A stretch of DNA of 64,000 bases from Mycoplasma buteonis (GTDB taxonomy: Bacteria > Bacillota_I > Bacilli_A > Mycoplasmatales > Metamycoplasmataceae): contig NZ_JPOK01000007.1 of assembly GCF_000733865.1 (NCBI RefSeq), forward strand, positions 1 through 64,000, written 5' to 3'. Every line of letters starts with the position of its first letter. Position 1 is the stretch's first letter. The position numbers and the translations under genes were made by a program. Shown here in pieces: positions 8,273-19,970 of this stretch. The notes under the pieces are model-generated. The model saw nothing but the letters and a program-made list of their open reading frames with translations, searched no databases and had not been told where the DNA came from.

Positions 8273-10090
8273 ATGCTACAAATGTTTAAAATTTTGCCAT
8301 GAAAAATTAAATCGTACTTTGGAATTGGAATTATTTTTGTTTTAATCAATGTTGCTTTAACCATGATTATTCCAATTTTAATTTCACAATTTATTCCGCT
8401 ATTAATTCATGATGATAATGCAATAGCACACTCTTTTGATATTAAGCTATTTAAAAACGTAGTGCTTTATAGCTCGCCTGAGAGACAATCTGCAATTAAT
8501 TTTTTAATTATCACTTCACTAGCGGCTATTTTGATTGCAACATTAACATCCATTATTAGCGTACTGATAATTATTTGAGCCGGTGAAAATGCATCAAACT
8601 TTTACCGTAATACTCTTTTTGCTAAGTACCAAAAACTTAGTTTAAAAGATATTGCTAATTTAACAACCGAAAGTTTAATTACGCGTATTAATGACGACGT
8701 AGCAGTTTTTTGAGATTTTTTAATCAATGCATCAACTGCTTTGATTAAGGCACCTCTTTTTATTATTGTTGGACTAGTTTTTGCTTTTTCAACTGATATA
8801 AATTTTGCTTGAAGTATCGTAGGAGTGGTACCTGTTTTAATTTTTGTTTTTCTTTTTATATTTATTAAAACAAAACCATTAATTAATAAAAACAGACATA
8901 ACCTTGACAAAATTACTAAAGAAGCAGAAGAAACTATTATTGGAGCTCGCTTTATTCGTGCTTATAACTTACAAGAAAAACAAAAAAACAAATTTTTTAA
9001 TATTAATAGTACTTGAAAAAATGTAGAAACTAAAGTTTGAAAAATATTCATTATTGGAACTCCTGCGTTTTTTGGAATTATTAATCTTGTTATTGTCGCT
9101 ATCTTTATTATGGCTGCTAACTTAATTCAAAACGGAACTAGTGATCCGCAGTTATTAGCCAAAATCAACGTTTTTATCGAATATGAATTTATTATGGCTC
9201 TGGGAATCATGATATTTGCTAATTTCATTGGTTCATTCATTCGTGCTAAAATTAGTGCTAAAAGAATTACAGAAGTTTTAAATACTAAATACGATAATCT
9301 TTATGTTGAAGGTGGTTACAAAATTACTGAAAACATTGGTGAACTAAATGATGCAAGCAAGTACTCAGTAGAATTTAAAAATCTCTCTTATAAATATTTT
9401 GATACTTCGACTGATTATGCAATTAGCGATATTAACTTTAAAATTGATGGTGGAAAAACACTGGGAATTATTGGGCCAACTGGAAGTGGGAAAAGTACGA
9501 TCGCAAACTTGATTGTTAATAACATGAAGTATACTAACGGAAATATTTTAATTAACGATAAAGAAGTAAAAGAAATCAACACTAAAGAGCTACACCAAAA
9601 AGTTGGTATTGTATATCAAGAGCCATTACTTTACAGCGGAAGCATTAAATCTAATATGCTGTTTGCTAAAAGTAATGCAACTGAAACAGAGCTAGAAAGA
9701 GCTTTAGAGACTGCCTGTGCATTAGAGTTTATCAAAACTTTTGATGATCGTCTTGAACATGTAATTGAACAACGTGGAAAAAATTTATCTGGTGGTCAAA
9801 AACAACGCTTAAGTATTGCGCGTACTTTACTTAATGATCCGAAAATCTTAATTTTAGATGATTCAACTAGTGCACTTGATAACATCACTACTAAAAAGCT
9901 AATTGAAAATATTAAGAAAAATTATGATTGTACAACAATCATTATTTCTCAAAAAATTAATTCAATTAAACATGCTGACCAAATCTTAGTTATGGATCGC
10001 GGAAAAATTATCGCAAGCGGAAATCACCATCAGCTTTTAAAAACTTGTGATTGGTATATGCAAGTTAATGAAAATCAATTGAAACAATAA
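8273..10090 (+). CDS. ABC exporter half-transporter, subunit 1 (degenerate ATP site)
   Basis: 605 aa: a six-helix exporter membrane domain (residues ~1-330) fused to an ATPase. The membrane domain contains at least four UGA-Trp codons. Walker A is GPTGSGKST (~401-409), the signature is LSGGQKQR (505-512), and Walker B ILILDD ends in Asp530 where the catalytic Glu normally stands. The switch His is replaced by Gln560 (IIISQKI). These two changes are typical of the non-hydrolysing site in heterodimeric exporters such as LmrCD or TM287/288. The second subunit follows 9 bp downstream. The start ATG has AAGGAG. The substrate (drug, lipid or peptide) cannot be read from the sequence. Confidence 0.93.
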
Positions 10091-10099
10091 GGAGGAAGT

Positions 10100-11977
10100 A
10101 TGGAAAATCATGAAACACGTCAAATATCAAAAGATATTACTCAAAAACAAAAAAATAATCAGAAAACTTCTTATTTCAAAACTTTTAAGACACTAATTTC
10201 TTATTTAAAAGTAGATCGCAAAAAATTGATAATTGCTTTTAGTTTTTCATTAATCAACACTATTTTTTATATTATGGGTAGCTTTCTAATCGGAATGATT
10301 GTCCAAAAATATTTTGAACCTGCACTTAGTGGTGATGTCTCAACTACTTTTGATTTAAATAGCTTTATTGCTTGAACAATTATCCTAGCTTCTAGCTTTA
10401 TACTTTATGGAATTTTTAGGTATTTAGAAAACTATATTTACGTAAAAGTTGCTTTTGGAGCTGGAGAACGTCTTAGAAATGACATTATTATTAAATTACA
10501 TAAAATGCCAATTAGCTTTTATGACAAAAATAAAGCTGGTAATTTAATTTCTAGTTTAATTGTCGATGTAAATAACGTTGCAAACTCTTTATTTCAAATG
10601 CTGACACAAATAGGAAGTGCGTTATTTGGAATTTCTATTGCAATTATTTTACTGTTTTTAATTTCTTCACTTATGACACTAATTATCTTACCAATTAGCT
10701 TATTGATGTTTGGGTTAGTCATTTTACTTATGAAAAAATCTCAGCCATACTTTGTACGCGTGCAAAATGCTTTTGGTGAACTTAACGCTTTTGTTGAAGA
10801 AATGCTAGCAAATACCAAGGTTACAAATTCTTTTGATCAACAAGAAACTGTTTTTAAAGACTTAAAGCAAATTACTCGTAAAATTCGGAATTCAGCTTAT
10901 GGTGGTGATGTGATTGCTCGAAGTTTTGATACTTGATATGGACTTATTTCGAACTTAATTATTGTTATGATTGCTTTTTTAGCCGCTGTCTTTTACACTC
11001 ACAAAATTCCTGTTTGAGGATTGCAAGGACTGGGAGTTAATCCTGATGGAACTGCACGTCCATCACTAATTATTTTGTACATTTCAATTTCTTGAAACTA
11101 TATCGGACCTTTCCAAAGCTTATTAAATACTACATTTAGCTTGCAAATTGGTATTGCCTCAAGTACTAGATTATTTAAATTATTGCAAATTCAAAACCCT
11201 AATACTGATAACCAAGTTTTAGAATTTGCTCAAGGTGAAATTAAAGGACATGTAGAATTTAAAAATGTTTACTTTAAATACAATCCTGATTCAAAATACC
11301 ACCAACTTAAAGGAGCAACTTTTAGTGCTACTCCAGGGCAAGTGATTGCTATTGTTGGACCTACAGGAGCTGGTAAAACTACAATTATTAGCTTGCTAAC
11401 TAAATACTATGATTATGAATCTGGAAGTATTTTGATTGATGGTAAAGAACTACGTAATATTAAAACACAAAATTTACGTGATAATATGACAATCGTTTTA
11501 CAAGATTCTTTCTTATTTAACGAAACTATTTTAGACAACTTAAAACACGCTAATCCACAAGCTACGATGGCAGAGGTTATTAGTGCTGCAAAACTAACAA
11601 AAGCACATCATTTCATTATGAATATGCCTAATGGATATGAAACAATGGTAGAAAATAATGGTGCTAATATTTCACAAGGGCAAAAGCAGTTACTAGCTTT
11701 AACTAGAGCAATTTTACAAAACAAAAGTATTTTAATTTTAGATGAAGCTACTTCTAATATTGACTCAGCTACTGAAGTAGTAGTACAAAATGCAATGCTG
11801 CACTTAATGCAAAACAAAACTTCATTTATTATCGCCCACCGTCTTAGCACAATTAAAAATGCTGACAAGATTATTGTTATTGATAATGGTTACATCATCG
11901 AGCAAGGCTCACATGATGAATTAATTGAAAAACAAGGATTTTACTACGATTTATATACTTCACAATTTGGTTCATAG
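10100..11977 (+). CDS. ABC exporter half-transporter, subunit 2 (catalytic ATP site)
   Basis: 625 aa with a ~40-residue cytoplasmic extension, a six-TM domain (with LRNDIIIKLHKMPISFYDKN, typical of type-IV exporters) and a C-terminal ATPase. Walker A is GPTGAGKTT (420-428). Walker B is ILILDEATSNID with the catalytic Glu549. The switch His580 is intact (IIAHRLST). The signature is altered to ISQGQKQ (524-529), which would face the degenerate Walker site of subunit 1. The pair therefore fits one heterodimer with one consensus and one degenerate ATP site. AAGGAGG precedes the ATG. It is the last gene of a two-gene operon and is followed by a strong terminator. Confidence 0.94.
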
Positions 11978-12003
11978 AAGATTAACTAATGTTAATCTTT
12001 TTT
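11978..12003 (+). terminator. Terminator of the ABC exporter operon
   Basis: AAGATTAAC (11978-11986) and GTTAATCTT (11991-11999) form a perfect 9-bp stem with a TAAT loop, followed by T residues. It starts directly after the stop codon. Confidence 0.85.
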
Positions 12004-12019
12004 ATTTTGTAATATAAAA

Positions 12020-12060
12020 AAGTTAAAAAGAAAATAGTAATAGCTGTGCTACTACTATTT
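12020..12060 (-). terminator. Terminator of the tandem DHH phosphoesterase operon
   Basis: A 13-bp stem with one mismatch (12032-12044 / 12048-12060) lies directly after the stop of the second DHH gene. On the minus strand it is followed by a T-rich run. It faces the terminator of the convergent exporter operon. Confidence 0.8.
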
Positions 12061-12064
12061 TTTA

Positions 12065-13042
12065 TTATTTGTTTTGCTCTGCTTGGTAACGTTTAACTTC
12101 TGAGGCACAATCATCAATAACTTTTTCAACGTCATCAAATGACTGAATAATAGCTCCTGAGGCACGTTCGTGTCCTCCGCCGCCTCATTTAATTGCAACA
12201 TTACGAACAATTGGGCCATTTGAACGGAATTCTACTCTAATTCTTCCGTCTTCTTCTTCAGTGAATTGAACTCACATTGGGTAACCAGCAATATTCCCAA
12301 TGCTGTTTACTCTAATTGAAGTTTGCGGTGTTTTACCAAGTTGTTTTGTTGTAGCAAGATCATTTTGAATATAAGCTACACCATCACGAGTTTTTAAAGT
12401 AGACATTAGTCAACTTGAAAATTTAATGTCTTCTAAAGTAATAGTTGATAAGTTTGTATGAATAAAATCTGCTTCCAAACCAGCTTCATAAAGTTTTGAA
12501 GCTAAATATAAAGTTCTTGCTCTAACATTATTAAATAAGAATCTACCACTATCGGTGTTAATTCCTAGATAAAGTAAATTAGCTGCTCTAACAGTAATTT
12601 TTCAGTTGTTAGCTACTGCTATTTCAGTAATCATTTCATCGGCTGCAGAATATGAACTATCAACTCAGCGAATGCATGAATCTCCTAAATCATCATCATT
12701 TGGATGGTGATCGATTCGAATGACTTGCTTAAATAAATTTTTATCTAAAACTTCTCTATATTCAATTCTTTCTTTAAAGTTAGCATCAACAACTACTCCA
12801 AGTGAATTAGCAAGGACTTCATCACTTGGGACTTCATCCATTACTAAATTTAAAAATTTAAATGAACCTTTTGCATCACCGATTGCATAAACTTTTTTAT
12901 TTGGAAAATTAGTTTCTAATAATTCTTTTAATCCAAATTGTGAACCAAGACAGTCACCATCAGGACGAATGTGGTGAAAAATTACGATTGAATCGTATTT
13001 TTCAAGTTCTTTTGTAACAAGATTTAAATTACCGATTTGCAT
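12065..13042 (-). CDS. DHH/DHHA1 phosphoesterase, nanoRNase/pAp-phosphatase (NrnA) family, copy B
   Basis: 325 aa, typical of NrnA/MgpA-type proteins. The family degrades 2-5-nt RNA and dephosphorylates pAp. The metal-binding motifs are HIRPDGDCLGS (about residue 24), VVDAN, and the DHH motif RIDHHP. The C-terminal DHHA1 domain ends with GGGGHERASGA, which binds the substrate phosphate. Several UGA-Trp codons are present. The ATG overlaps the stop of copy A by one base (TAATG), so translation is coupled. The two copies are tandem paralogs; some mollicutes also keep two such genes. I cannot tell which copy is the nanoRNase and which prefers another substrate, such as cyclic dinucleotides. Confidence 0.9.
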
Positions 13043-14010
13043 TATTTAGCTTCTCACAATCTAATTGACTCATTAAGTTCTGCTAATACTGTAGGTACTT
13101 GTTCTCAAGATTGTAAGGTGATTCCAGCAGCGTTATCATGTCCACCACCTTGGAATTTACGAGCTACTTCGTTTACAAGTGGACCATTTGAACGTAATCT
13201 ACCTCTAACAGTTCCATCTTCTAATTGAATAAATAAAGCTCAGCAAGAATTATCTTCAATATTTGCTAGTTCATTAACAAATAAAGCTGCTTCAAGCGAA
13301 TTCATCTTGTATTCATCAAGAACTTCTTGATGAATTTCGTAGTAAAGTACCCTACCTTCTTTTTTGAATTCACTAAGTACTTTACCAGCAAATTTGATTT
13401 CTTTGAAAGTACGTTTTGAAAGTTCTCTTAAAATTTCAGCTGGATGGAAGTTTCCTTCTTCCATTAAAAATGCAACTAATTTGTGTGTACGTGCTGATGT
13501 ATCAGGGAATAAGAAACGTCCACTATCAGTATTAATTCCTAAGTAAATGTGTCCGGCTGCTTTGTTAGTTACTTTTCATTTTGCATCATAAGCAATTTGT
13601 GCAATCATTTCAGCAGCAGCTACATAATGTTCATCGATTCAGTTGTATTCATAATCAATATCAGCACTGTTAGGGTGATGATCAATTCTTAATCTTGCAG
13701 TTGTTTTTTTATCATAAAGTAAATCTGCACATTCGATTCTGTTTCCGCTTGAAGCATCCACAACAATTGCTAATGAATTGTTAAAATCAATTTGATCATA
13801 TGGTGTAAATGTATACTCCATAAAATCAAATACATGCATGTTATTTCCTACTGTATAAACTTTTTTTTCTGGATAATTTGTGCGAATTAATTCAGCAAGT
13901 CCGGCTTGTGAGCCAAGGCAGTCGCCATCAGGACGAATGTGGTGAAAAATTACGATTGAATCGTATTTTTCAATTGCGTCGATAGCAACTTTTGAATTTC
14001 CAATTTTCAT
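13042..14010 (-). CDS. DHH/DHHA1 phosphoesterase, nanoRNase/pAp-phosphatase (NrnA) family, copy A
   Basis: 322 aa. It has the same architecture as the next gene: HIRPDGDCLGS, VVDAS, RIDHHP and a C-terminal GGGHDNAAG. AAAGGAGC precedes the ATG at 14010. It is the first gene of the two-gene operon. A 49-nt block around motif I is identical in the two copies although the rest of the genes has diverged clearly, which suggests local gene conversion. Conserved family members act in the cytoplasm as manganese-dependent phosphoesterases. The specific substrate is inferred from the family only. Confidence 0.9.
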
Positions 14011-14110
14011 TTTGCTCCTTTATATAAAATATATCTATTTTAATTTTACTTTATATTCTTCTAAAAGTTGCTTAATGGTATTTTTTTCATATTTTTTTCA
14101 GAAGGAAAAG

Positions 14111-14141
14111 TAAAAAGAAAAAATCACCACTAAGTGGTGAC
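14111..14141 (-). terminator. Terminator of the sugar ABC transporter operon
   Basis: TCACCAC (14124-14130) and GTGGTGA (14134-14140) form a 7-bp stem with a TAA loop. On the minus strand TTTTTTCTTTTT follows. It lies directly after the stop of the last gene of the operon. Confidence 0.9.
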
Positions 14142-14774
14142 TTAAAAATGAGTTTCTTCAATTTCTGTAATTTGTTTTTGCAGCTGAGCTGTATTAGCTC
14201 TTGGTTTTTTAAAAAAGATAGATTTTTTAAGATATCCCAACTTACCTTTTGCACTAATACTTAATACTAAAATGGTAAAAGTTGCAAAAAGTGTATACCA
14301 AAGTTGTGAATAATTCATGCTATTAATTTTCTTTTGAAATGTAAATCCTTCTGGAGTTGTTATTTCACCAAAAGTATCTTGTGGTTTAACTGAAATTGTG
14401 AAGAAAATAGCAACTAAAGCAACTACAATGGTTAAATAAAGTCACTTAAAGAAAATATCTCCGTTATAAGAATTTTTAAATAAGAAAATCAGCATCAATA
14501 AAACTAACATACTAGAAATCAAGGTGCAAATAAATGCTACTGTGTTAAGTGCTAGAAAAAGTGTTTTAGTTTGATAAGCTTCAGAATATTCTTGTCAATT
14601 TAGATTAACTTTATTTTGATAAACCTTTGTGATTTCTTTAGCATCTAATTCAATATAACTATTATAGTAAAGGAACTGATAAATCAGAGCAATTGCAACA
14701 GAAACTAATACTGAAAGAGTAACTAAAAGTAATACTTTGCGCACTAAATAATTAGTGGAAAAAAATGTTTTCAT
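14142..14774 (-). CDS. Four-TM membrane protein at the end of the sugar ABC operon; function unknown
   Basis: 210 aa, not recognised. Four hydrophobic segments are visible: residues ~10-35 (VLLLVTLSVLVSVAIALIY), ~70-95 (FLALNTVAFICTLISSMLVL), ~108-130 and ~160-180 (LWYTLFATFTILVLS). A polar loop of about 35 residues lies between TM1 and TM2. The basic C-terminal tail would be cytoplasmic. Its ATG overlaps the stop of the ATPase gene (TAATG) and AGGATTA precedes it. TM1-loop-TM2-TM3-TM4 also describes the 171-aa protein in the same operon, so the two may be distant paralogs. A role as accessory subunit of the transporter is inferred from position only. Confidence 0.82.
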
Positions 14775-16003
14775 TAATTAATCCTATTTGTAGTTTCTTT
14801 ATCAAAAATATGAATTCTCGATTCAACAAAATCTATGTTCACAAATGAATAAAGTTCATACTCAACGCTATTTGAAGCATTGACAATAAATTCAATATCT
14901 TTGCTAATTTTAACCGCTACTAATTGATCTTTACCAATTAACTCGATATTAGCGATTTTACCCTTGTGTAATTCACTATTTGTAGCTTCCTGAATTTTAA
15001 TATCTTCACTTCGAAATCCAATAACTAATTTTTGTCCTTGAGTTAATTTGGCTTTAGTGGTTTCATCTGTTAAATTAATTATAACTTTTTCATCTTCAGA
15101 AATAATTTTGCCATCTTGATAATAAGCATCAAAAGTATTCATTGTTGGTGAACCAATGAATTTAGCAACAAAAATATTGGCTGGTTTAAAGTATAACTCT
15201 CTACCTGTTCCATTTTGTTGAATTTGTCCGTCATTAAAGACAACAATTTGATTACCCATTGTCATAGCTTCTAATTGATCGTGCGTTACGTAAATACTTG
15301 TAGTATTAAGCATGCGGTGAATATTTACAATTTCTCTACGCATACTTTCACGAAGCTTAGCATCAAGGTTTGAAAGTGGTTCATCCATAAGGAAAACTAG
15401 AGGCTTACGAGCAATAGCACGTCCGATTGCAACCCTTTGACGTTGACCACCTGATAAATCTCTTGGTTTACGGTAAAGATATTCATCAATTCTTAAAATT
15501 TTAGCAACATCTTTAACACGGCGGTCAATAATATCTTTTCTTTCTTTAGCTATTTTTAATCCAAAAGAAATATTATTGTAAACATTCATGTGTGGATAAA
15601 GAGCGTATGATTGGAAAACCATAGCAATATTTCTTTCGCTAGGGAGAAGATTATTATATCTTTTTGAATTAAATAACAAGTCTCCTTTAGTAATAGAGTT
15701 TAGTCCAGCAATCATTCTAAGAAGTGTGGTTTTTCCACAACCACTAGGTCCTAGGAAAATACAAAATGTTCCAGGTTTAATTTCTAAATTAATATCTTTT
15801 AAGGTGTATTTGTCATTTCCTTCATATTTTTTCGATATATTAACTAGTTGAATATGTGCACCTTTATTTGTCTGCGATACTTGTCCAACTTCAGCAATCA
15901 TTTGATCAAGGTTCAATGTTTCAAAACCATCGAATAACTGCTCTTCATTGTTAGTAAAATTTTCTAAATCATTTTGTTTATTTTTTCAGAGGTTTTTTAA
16001 CAT
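14774..16003 (-). CDS. Sugar ABC transporter ATP-binding protein (MsmK/UgpC/MalK family)
   Basis: 409 aa, slightly longer than MsmK (about 370) because of a ~30-residue N-terminal extension. It energises the MalF/MalG-like permeases encoded upstream. Walker A is GPSGCGKTTLL, then VFQSYALYPHM (Q-loop), LSGGQRQRV, Walker B LVFLMDEPLSNLDAKLR and the switch YVTHDQ. A C-terminal TOBE/OB-like regulatory domain follows (IGFRSEDIKI). I chose the ATG at 16001-16003 because AAAGGAT precedes it; a TTG at 15916 would shorten the protein. The gene starts one base after the malG stop. This ATPase type typically serves oligosaccharide importers. Confidence 0.95.
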
Positions 16004-16004
16004 A

Positions 16005-16946
16005 TTATCCTTTCACAGCTCCATCACTAAGGCCACCAACTATGTATTTTTGTAAGTACATAAATAAAATAAATGGTGGAATTGAAGCTAAAATTGTTCC
16101 AATTGCATAAGCACCTGCTTGAACATCTTGTTGGTTATTTAAAAATGATTGTAGTCCAACTGCAAGCGTTGTGTTAGTAATGTCTGCTAGCACAAATTGA
16201 GGCAAGATAATGTCAGTAAATGGGATTAAAAATGATCATAAAGCAACCATAATTAAAGCAGGTAAAATTACTGGAATTAAAACTTTGAAAAATACACCTC
16301 AATTACCACAGCCATCAACTTTGGCTGAATCATCTAGCTCTGTACTTACCGTATCTAAGTAACTTTTAACCATGAAAGTATTTCCTGCAATCGCTCCACC
16401 AGCATAAATGAATATTAATACAACAATTGGTGGAATTTTAATCGAGTTCCCAAGCGTCACTAACATATACAGCACAATTAATGATGAAGTAGCAGGTATC
16501 ATTTGAATTAACATAATAACAGTTAATGAGTGCTTTGAACCTGCGAATTTAAATCTTGAATAAGCATAACCATTTAGAGCAACAGCAACTGTCGAAATGA
16601 TAGAAGTCGCAATCGCAATAATGAATGTATTTAAGTATCATGTTCCAAAATGACTTTTTTCAGAAGTAAATAAATAAACTAAATTATCAAAACCGAATTT
16701 AAATGGAGTTAGCGAAATGTAACGTGGATTTGAAGTATTAAAAGCAGCAATAATTAAAGAAACAATCGGAAAAAGAATAACAATTGCTCAACCAACTAAA
16801 ATAACATAGTTAAAAAACAGTCAAATAATTTCTGGTGCCGTTGGTGGTTTGGTATCTGATTCGTTAAATTTAATTCGCTTAGGAGCAAGACGTTCAGGCG
16901 AAACTTTAACATTATCAAAAGTAAATTTATAAAATTTGTTTGACAT
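16005..16946 (-). CDS. Carbohydrate ABC transporter permease, MalG type
   Basis: 313 aa, normal for a MalG-family inner subunit. It has six TM segments and the EAA loop that docks the ATPase: ELDDSAKVDGCGNWGVFFK, followed by LIPVILPAL. The N-terminal ~45 residues are charged and cytoplasmic. UGA-Trp codons occur at IIWLFF and elsewhere. AAAGGAT precedes the ATG, one base after the malF stop codon (16948-16950). It would form the channel together with the MalF-like protein. The sugar is not certain; the secreted GH13 enzyme next to the operon suggests alpha-glucans or maltodextrin. Confidence 0.94.
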
Positions 16947-16947
16947 C

Positions 16948-19900
16948 TTAATCCTTTCTTGACATAGATTTAACAAATCCACGTGCGGCAAGTCCAATGC
17001 TAAATAGTGAAGTCAGAGTAACAAGAGCAGCAGCAAATGCTTGGTTACCATCAATTTTAAGATTTCCGGTTGTTAATTTATAAACTCAGGAAATAATGAT
17101 ATCCGTTGAACCTTCACCAAAAATAGTTGGGTATGGGAATTTAGGGTTACCACCTGTAAATACAGAAATAGTTGTAAAGTTATTAAAGGCAGCAACAAAT
17201 TGACCAATTAACATCGGAGCAATTGCAAGTAATAGTGCTGGTAATGTTAAATATCTAAAGACATGTCTTCCTTTAGCTCCATCAACAGATCCAGCTTCAT
17301 AAATGTCTTTTGGAATTGATTGCAAGGTTCCTGTTACAAGCATAAATATATAAGCATAACCAATTCATGTTTGAACTAAAATAACTAAAATTCTAGCTGT
17401 TCCAATTTCTTCAAGTCAAGATCTAGCATTCATTCCGAATAATTTTTTTAATAAAAAGTTAATTAAACCAAACTCTCCACTAGCAAATATATTTCTCATA
17501 AATCCTAGGGTAACAAAAGCTGGTATAGCTCAAGGAAGAATATAAATAATTCTAAAGATTTTACGTCCTTTAATTCTAGTATTATTAGCTAAAATTGCAA
17601 CGATAATACCAAGTGCAATTGGGAAAATTGTCGAAGTAATAGTTCAAATAATAGTTCATCCAAAAACGTTACCAATTGAGCTAAGTAAATCAGCTTTTCT
17701 AAGTGTTCATCACTTACCTCATTGTTCTAAACCAACTCAACTAACTAATTTTCCAGGTGGCTCGTGATTAAATCCTAAATTAGTAAATGAAATTAAAATA
17801 GAAGTAATAACAGGAGAAATAACGATAAATACCATTAAAACTCAACCTAAAATAGAAATAAATCAAGGGAAACCTGATGTTTGCATTCATCTTTTTGTGT
17901 GACTTCATTTGCTTGGTCGAGAACCTTGATATAAGGAAATAGCAACTCTTCGTGCACCAATTGAAGATACTACGAAATAAATTAAACAAATTGATAAGAA
18001 GATGACTGAAATAACAGCACCAAAAAGATAATAACGACTATCCGGGAAAGTGCTTGCTGTTTTTGCTGAAGCACCCAAATCAATAAATCCTCTAATTCCA
18101 GACATTGAATTTGTGTAAAAACCAAGAGAAAATGGAATTAGCATCGTTCAGCAAATCACAGTGAATAGAAGCATTAAAATACCTTTTAAGTGCTGTCTAT
18201 ATCAAATAATTTCTGGTAATCCAGGAAGGATAAAGCCAAAAATTGTAGCTAAAAGAGTATAATCTCTGCTTGTTTCAATTGGAATAGTTTTTTGAGCTTC
18301 GTTAATTTTGCTTTCATAGATTTTTTTATTAACTTTATTTTCAGCAAATTGACGAACAAACAATCATCTTAAAATACTTTTGTTTTTTAAGATTTTGGAT
18401 TGTAATTTTACTTCATATTTAGCTTCTTGTTTTTTAACCTTAAATTCAATTTTTTTGTTTTTAAAAGCCTGCTTAGTAATTTCCTTATGTTTAACTTTTT
18501 CTTTATAAATCTTTAGATTTTCAAAATAGTCATTATCAATTCTTTTAAATGACAATCTTGCAAATTCTTTTTCTTGACTAATTGCATTAGAATTTTTTAA
18601 ATCTATTAGTTCTCATTTAGCTAAAATTTCTTCATGTAAAAACTTAATGCGTGTTTTATACGAAGCAATAAAATACTCTCTTAAAGCTTTTGATTCTTCT
18701 TTTTTGTAATCGGCTTCATAGCTAACTTTTTGATAAGTTTTTGAAATTAAATCATTGTATACAGATTGAGAAATTAGCTTAGCTTCATGTTTAATTTTAT
18801 TAAGGTTTCTGGTACTGTAAAAGATTTTTTTAGCTACATTGAATTTAATGGTAATAATGTCATTTTTTAAATTTGCTATATATTTTTCTAAATCATTAAC
18901 GTTTTTACACAAATCATTTAGCACTATTAGTTTTTCTTTAATTAGAAAGTTTTGAAAATCTTTAAAATGTCTTTCAAGCATTCTACTTTGTTGGTTTTTT
19001 AAATATTCAGGATATTGTTTTTTAATTGCCTCTCTAGATAAAGCTGCTTGCTTTTTAATCTTTTTGATAACCACGGTGTTACGAGCTTCATTTTCTTTAA
19101 TTAAAGCTTTATGCTTAGCGATTTTTTCAAGAGAACTTTGTTTATACTCATAAGCTTTTAGTTTATTTTCTTCTGTTTTTAAGTTGTATTCATTTTCTAA
19201 GGTAACAATTGTTTGCTTTGCCTTTAAAATGATATTCGCTCTTTCTTCTTTGTAAAGTTGCTTTTGTAAAGGCAAGATTTTTTGATACTTAAGTTCCAGT
19301 TGTTGTTTTTGTTTTAGTAAACTAGCTCGTTTAGTTTCGAGCTTTTCATAAGTTTCTTTTAAAAGTAAATCAGGATTAGAACTTTTATCAAATAACTGAA
19401 TTTCAAAACTATCTAAATAAGGTTTTAACGCTTGATAATTAAATGAACTAGTGTTATTTGTTTTTGTTAAATGCACCAACAAAGTATTGTATAAGGCATA
19501 TTTTTTAAAAAGTTCTAATTCATGAGCATTAGATTCTTGCTCTAATTTAGTAATGCTGTTAATTTTATAATTTAATTCATCAGCTGACTTTTCTAATGAA
19601 TAAATAAAATCATGCACATATTTTTCATTACCTTTTTTAGCTTGCTTAAGCTTAGCTAATTCATATTTAAGAAGTGAAACTGTATTTTCAGCAAATTTCA
19701 GTTTTTTAATTGAATCTTTATAAACTTTTAGTTTATTTTTATAAGCTACTTTATGGGAACTAAGTTCACGCTTTAAATTATCATTAATTTTAGTTTTAGC
19801 TCTTAAAAATAACTCTCTTTCAATTTTGTCACGAGTTTTAATATTTTCAGATAAACGAGTAAAAACATTTTTTACTTGATGCTTATATGCTTTTAAATTC

Positions 19901-19968
19901 GTGGTAGTCTCTGGTAATTTGGCTTCAAAAGTTTCACCGTATCAGTTATACAGTTTTAACTTTTCCAT
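16948..19968 (-). CDS. MalF-type carbohydrate ABC permease with a ~540-residue coiled-coil N-terminal extension
   Basis: 1006 aa, roughly three times the usual ~300. The C-terminal ~445 residues (from ~560) are a MalF-like permease: TM segments start at LLATIFGFILPGLPEIIWY, and the EAA loop is YEAGSVDGAKGRHVFRYLTL followed by P. Residues 1 to ~540 are lysine- and glutamate-rich and heptad-like with no TM segment (for example LEQESNAHELELFKKY and YEKLETKRASLLKQKQQLEL), so a long coiled coil. The reading frame is continuous from the ATG at 19968 (AAAGGAA upstream) through all UGA-Trp codons, so this is a real fusion and not two genes. The N-terminus is probably cytoplasmic and could tether, cluster or gate the transporter. 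The permease call is sure; the role of the coil is unknown. Confidence 0.9.
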
Positions 19969-19970
19969 TA

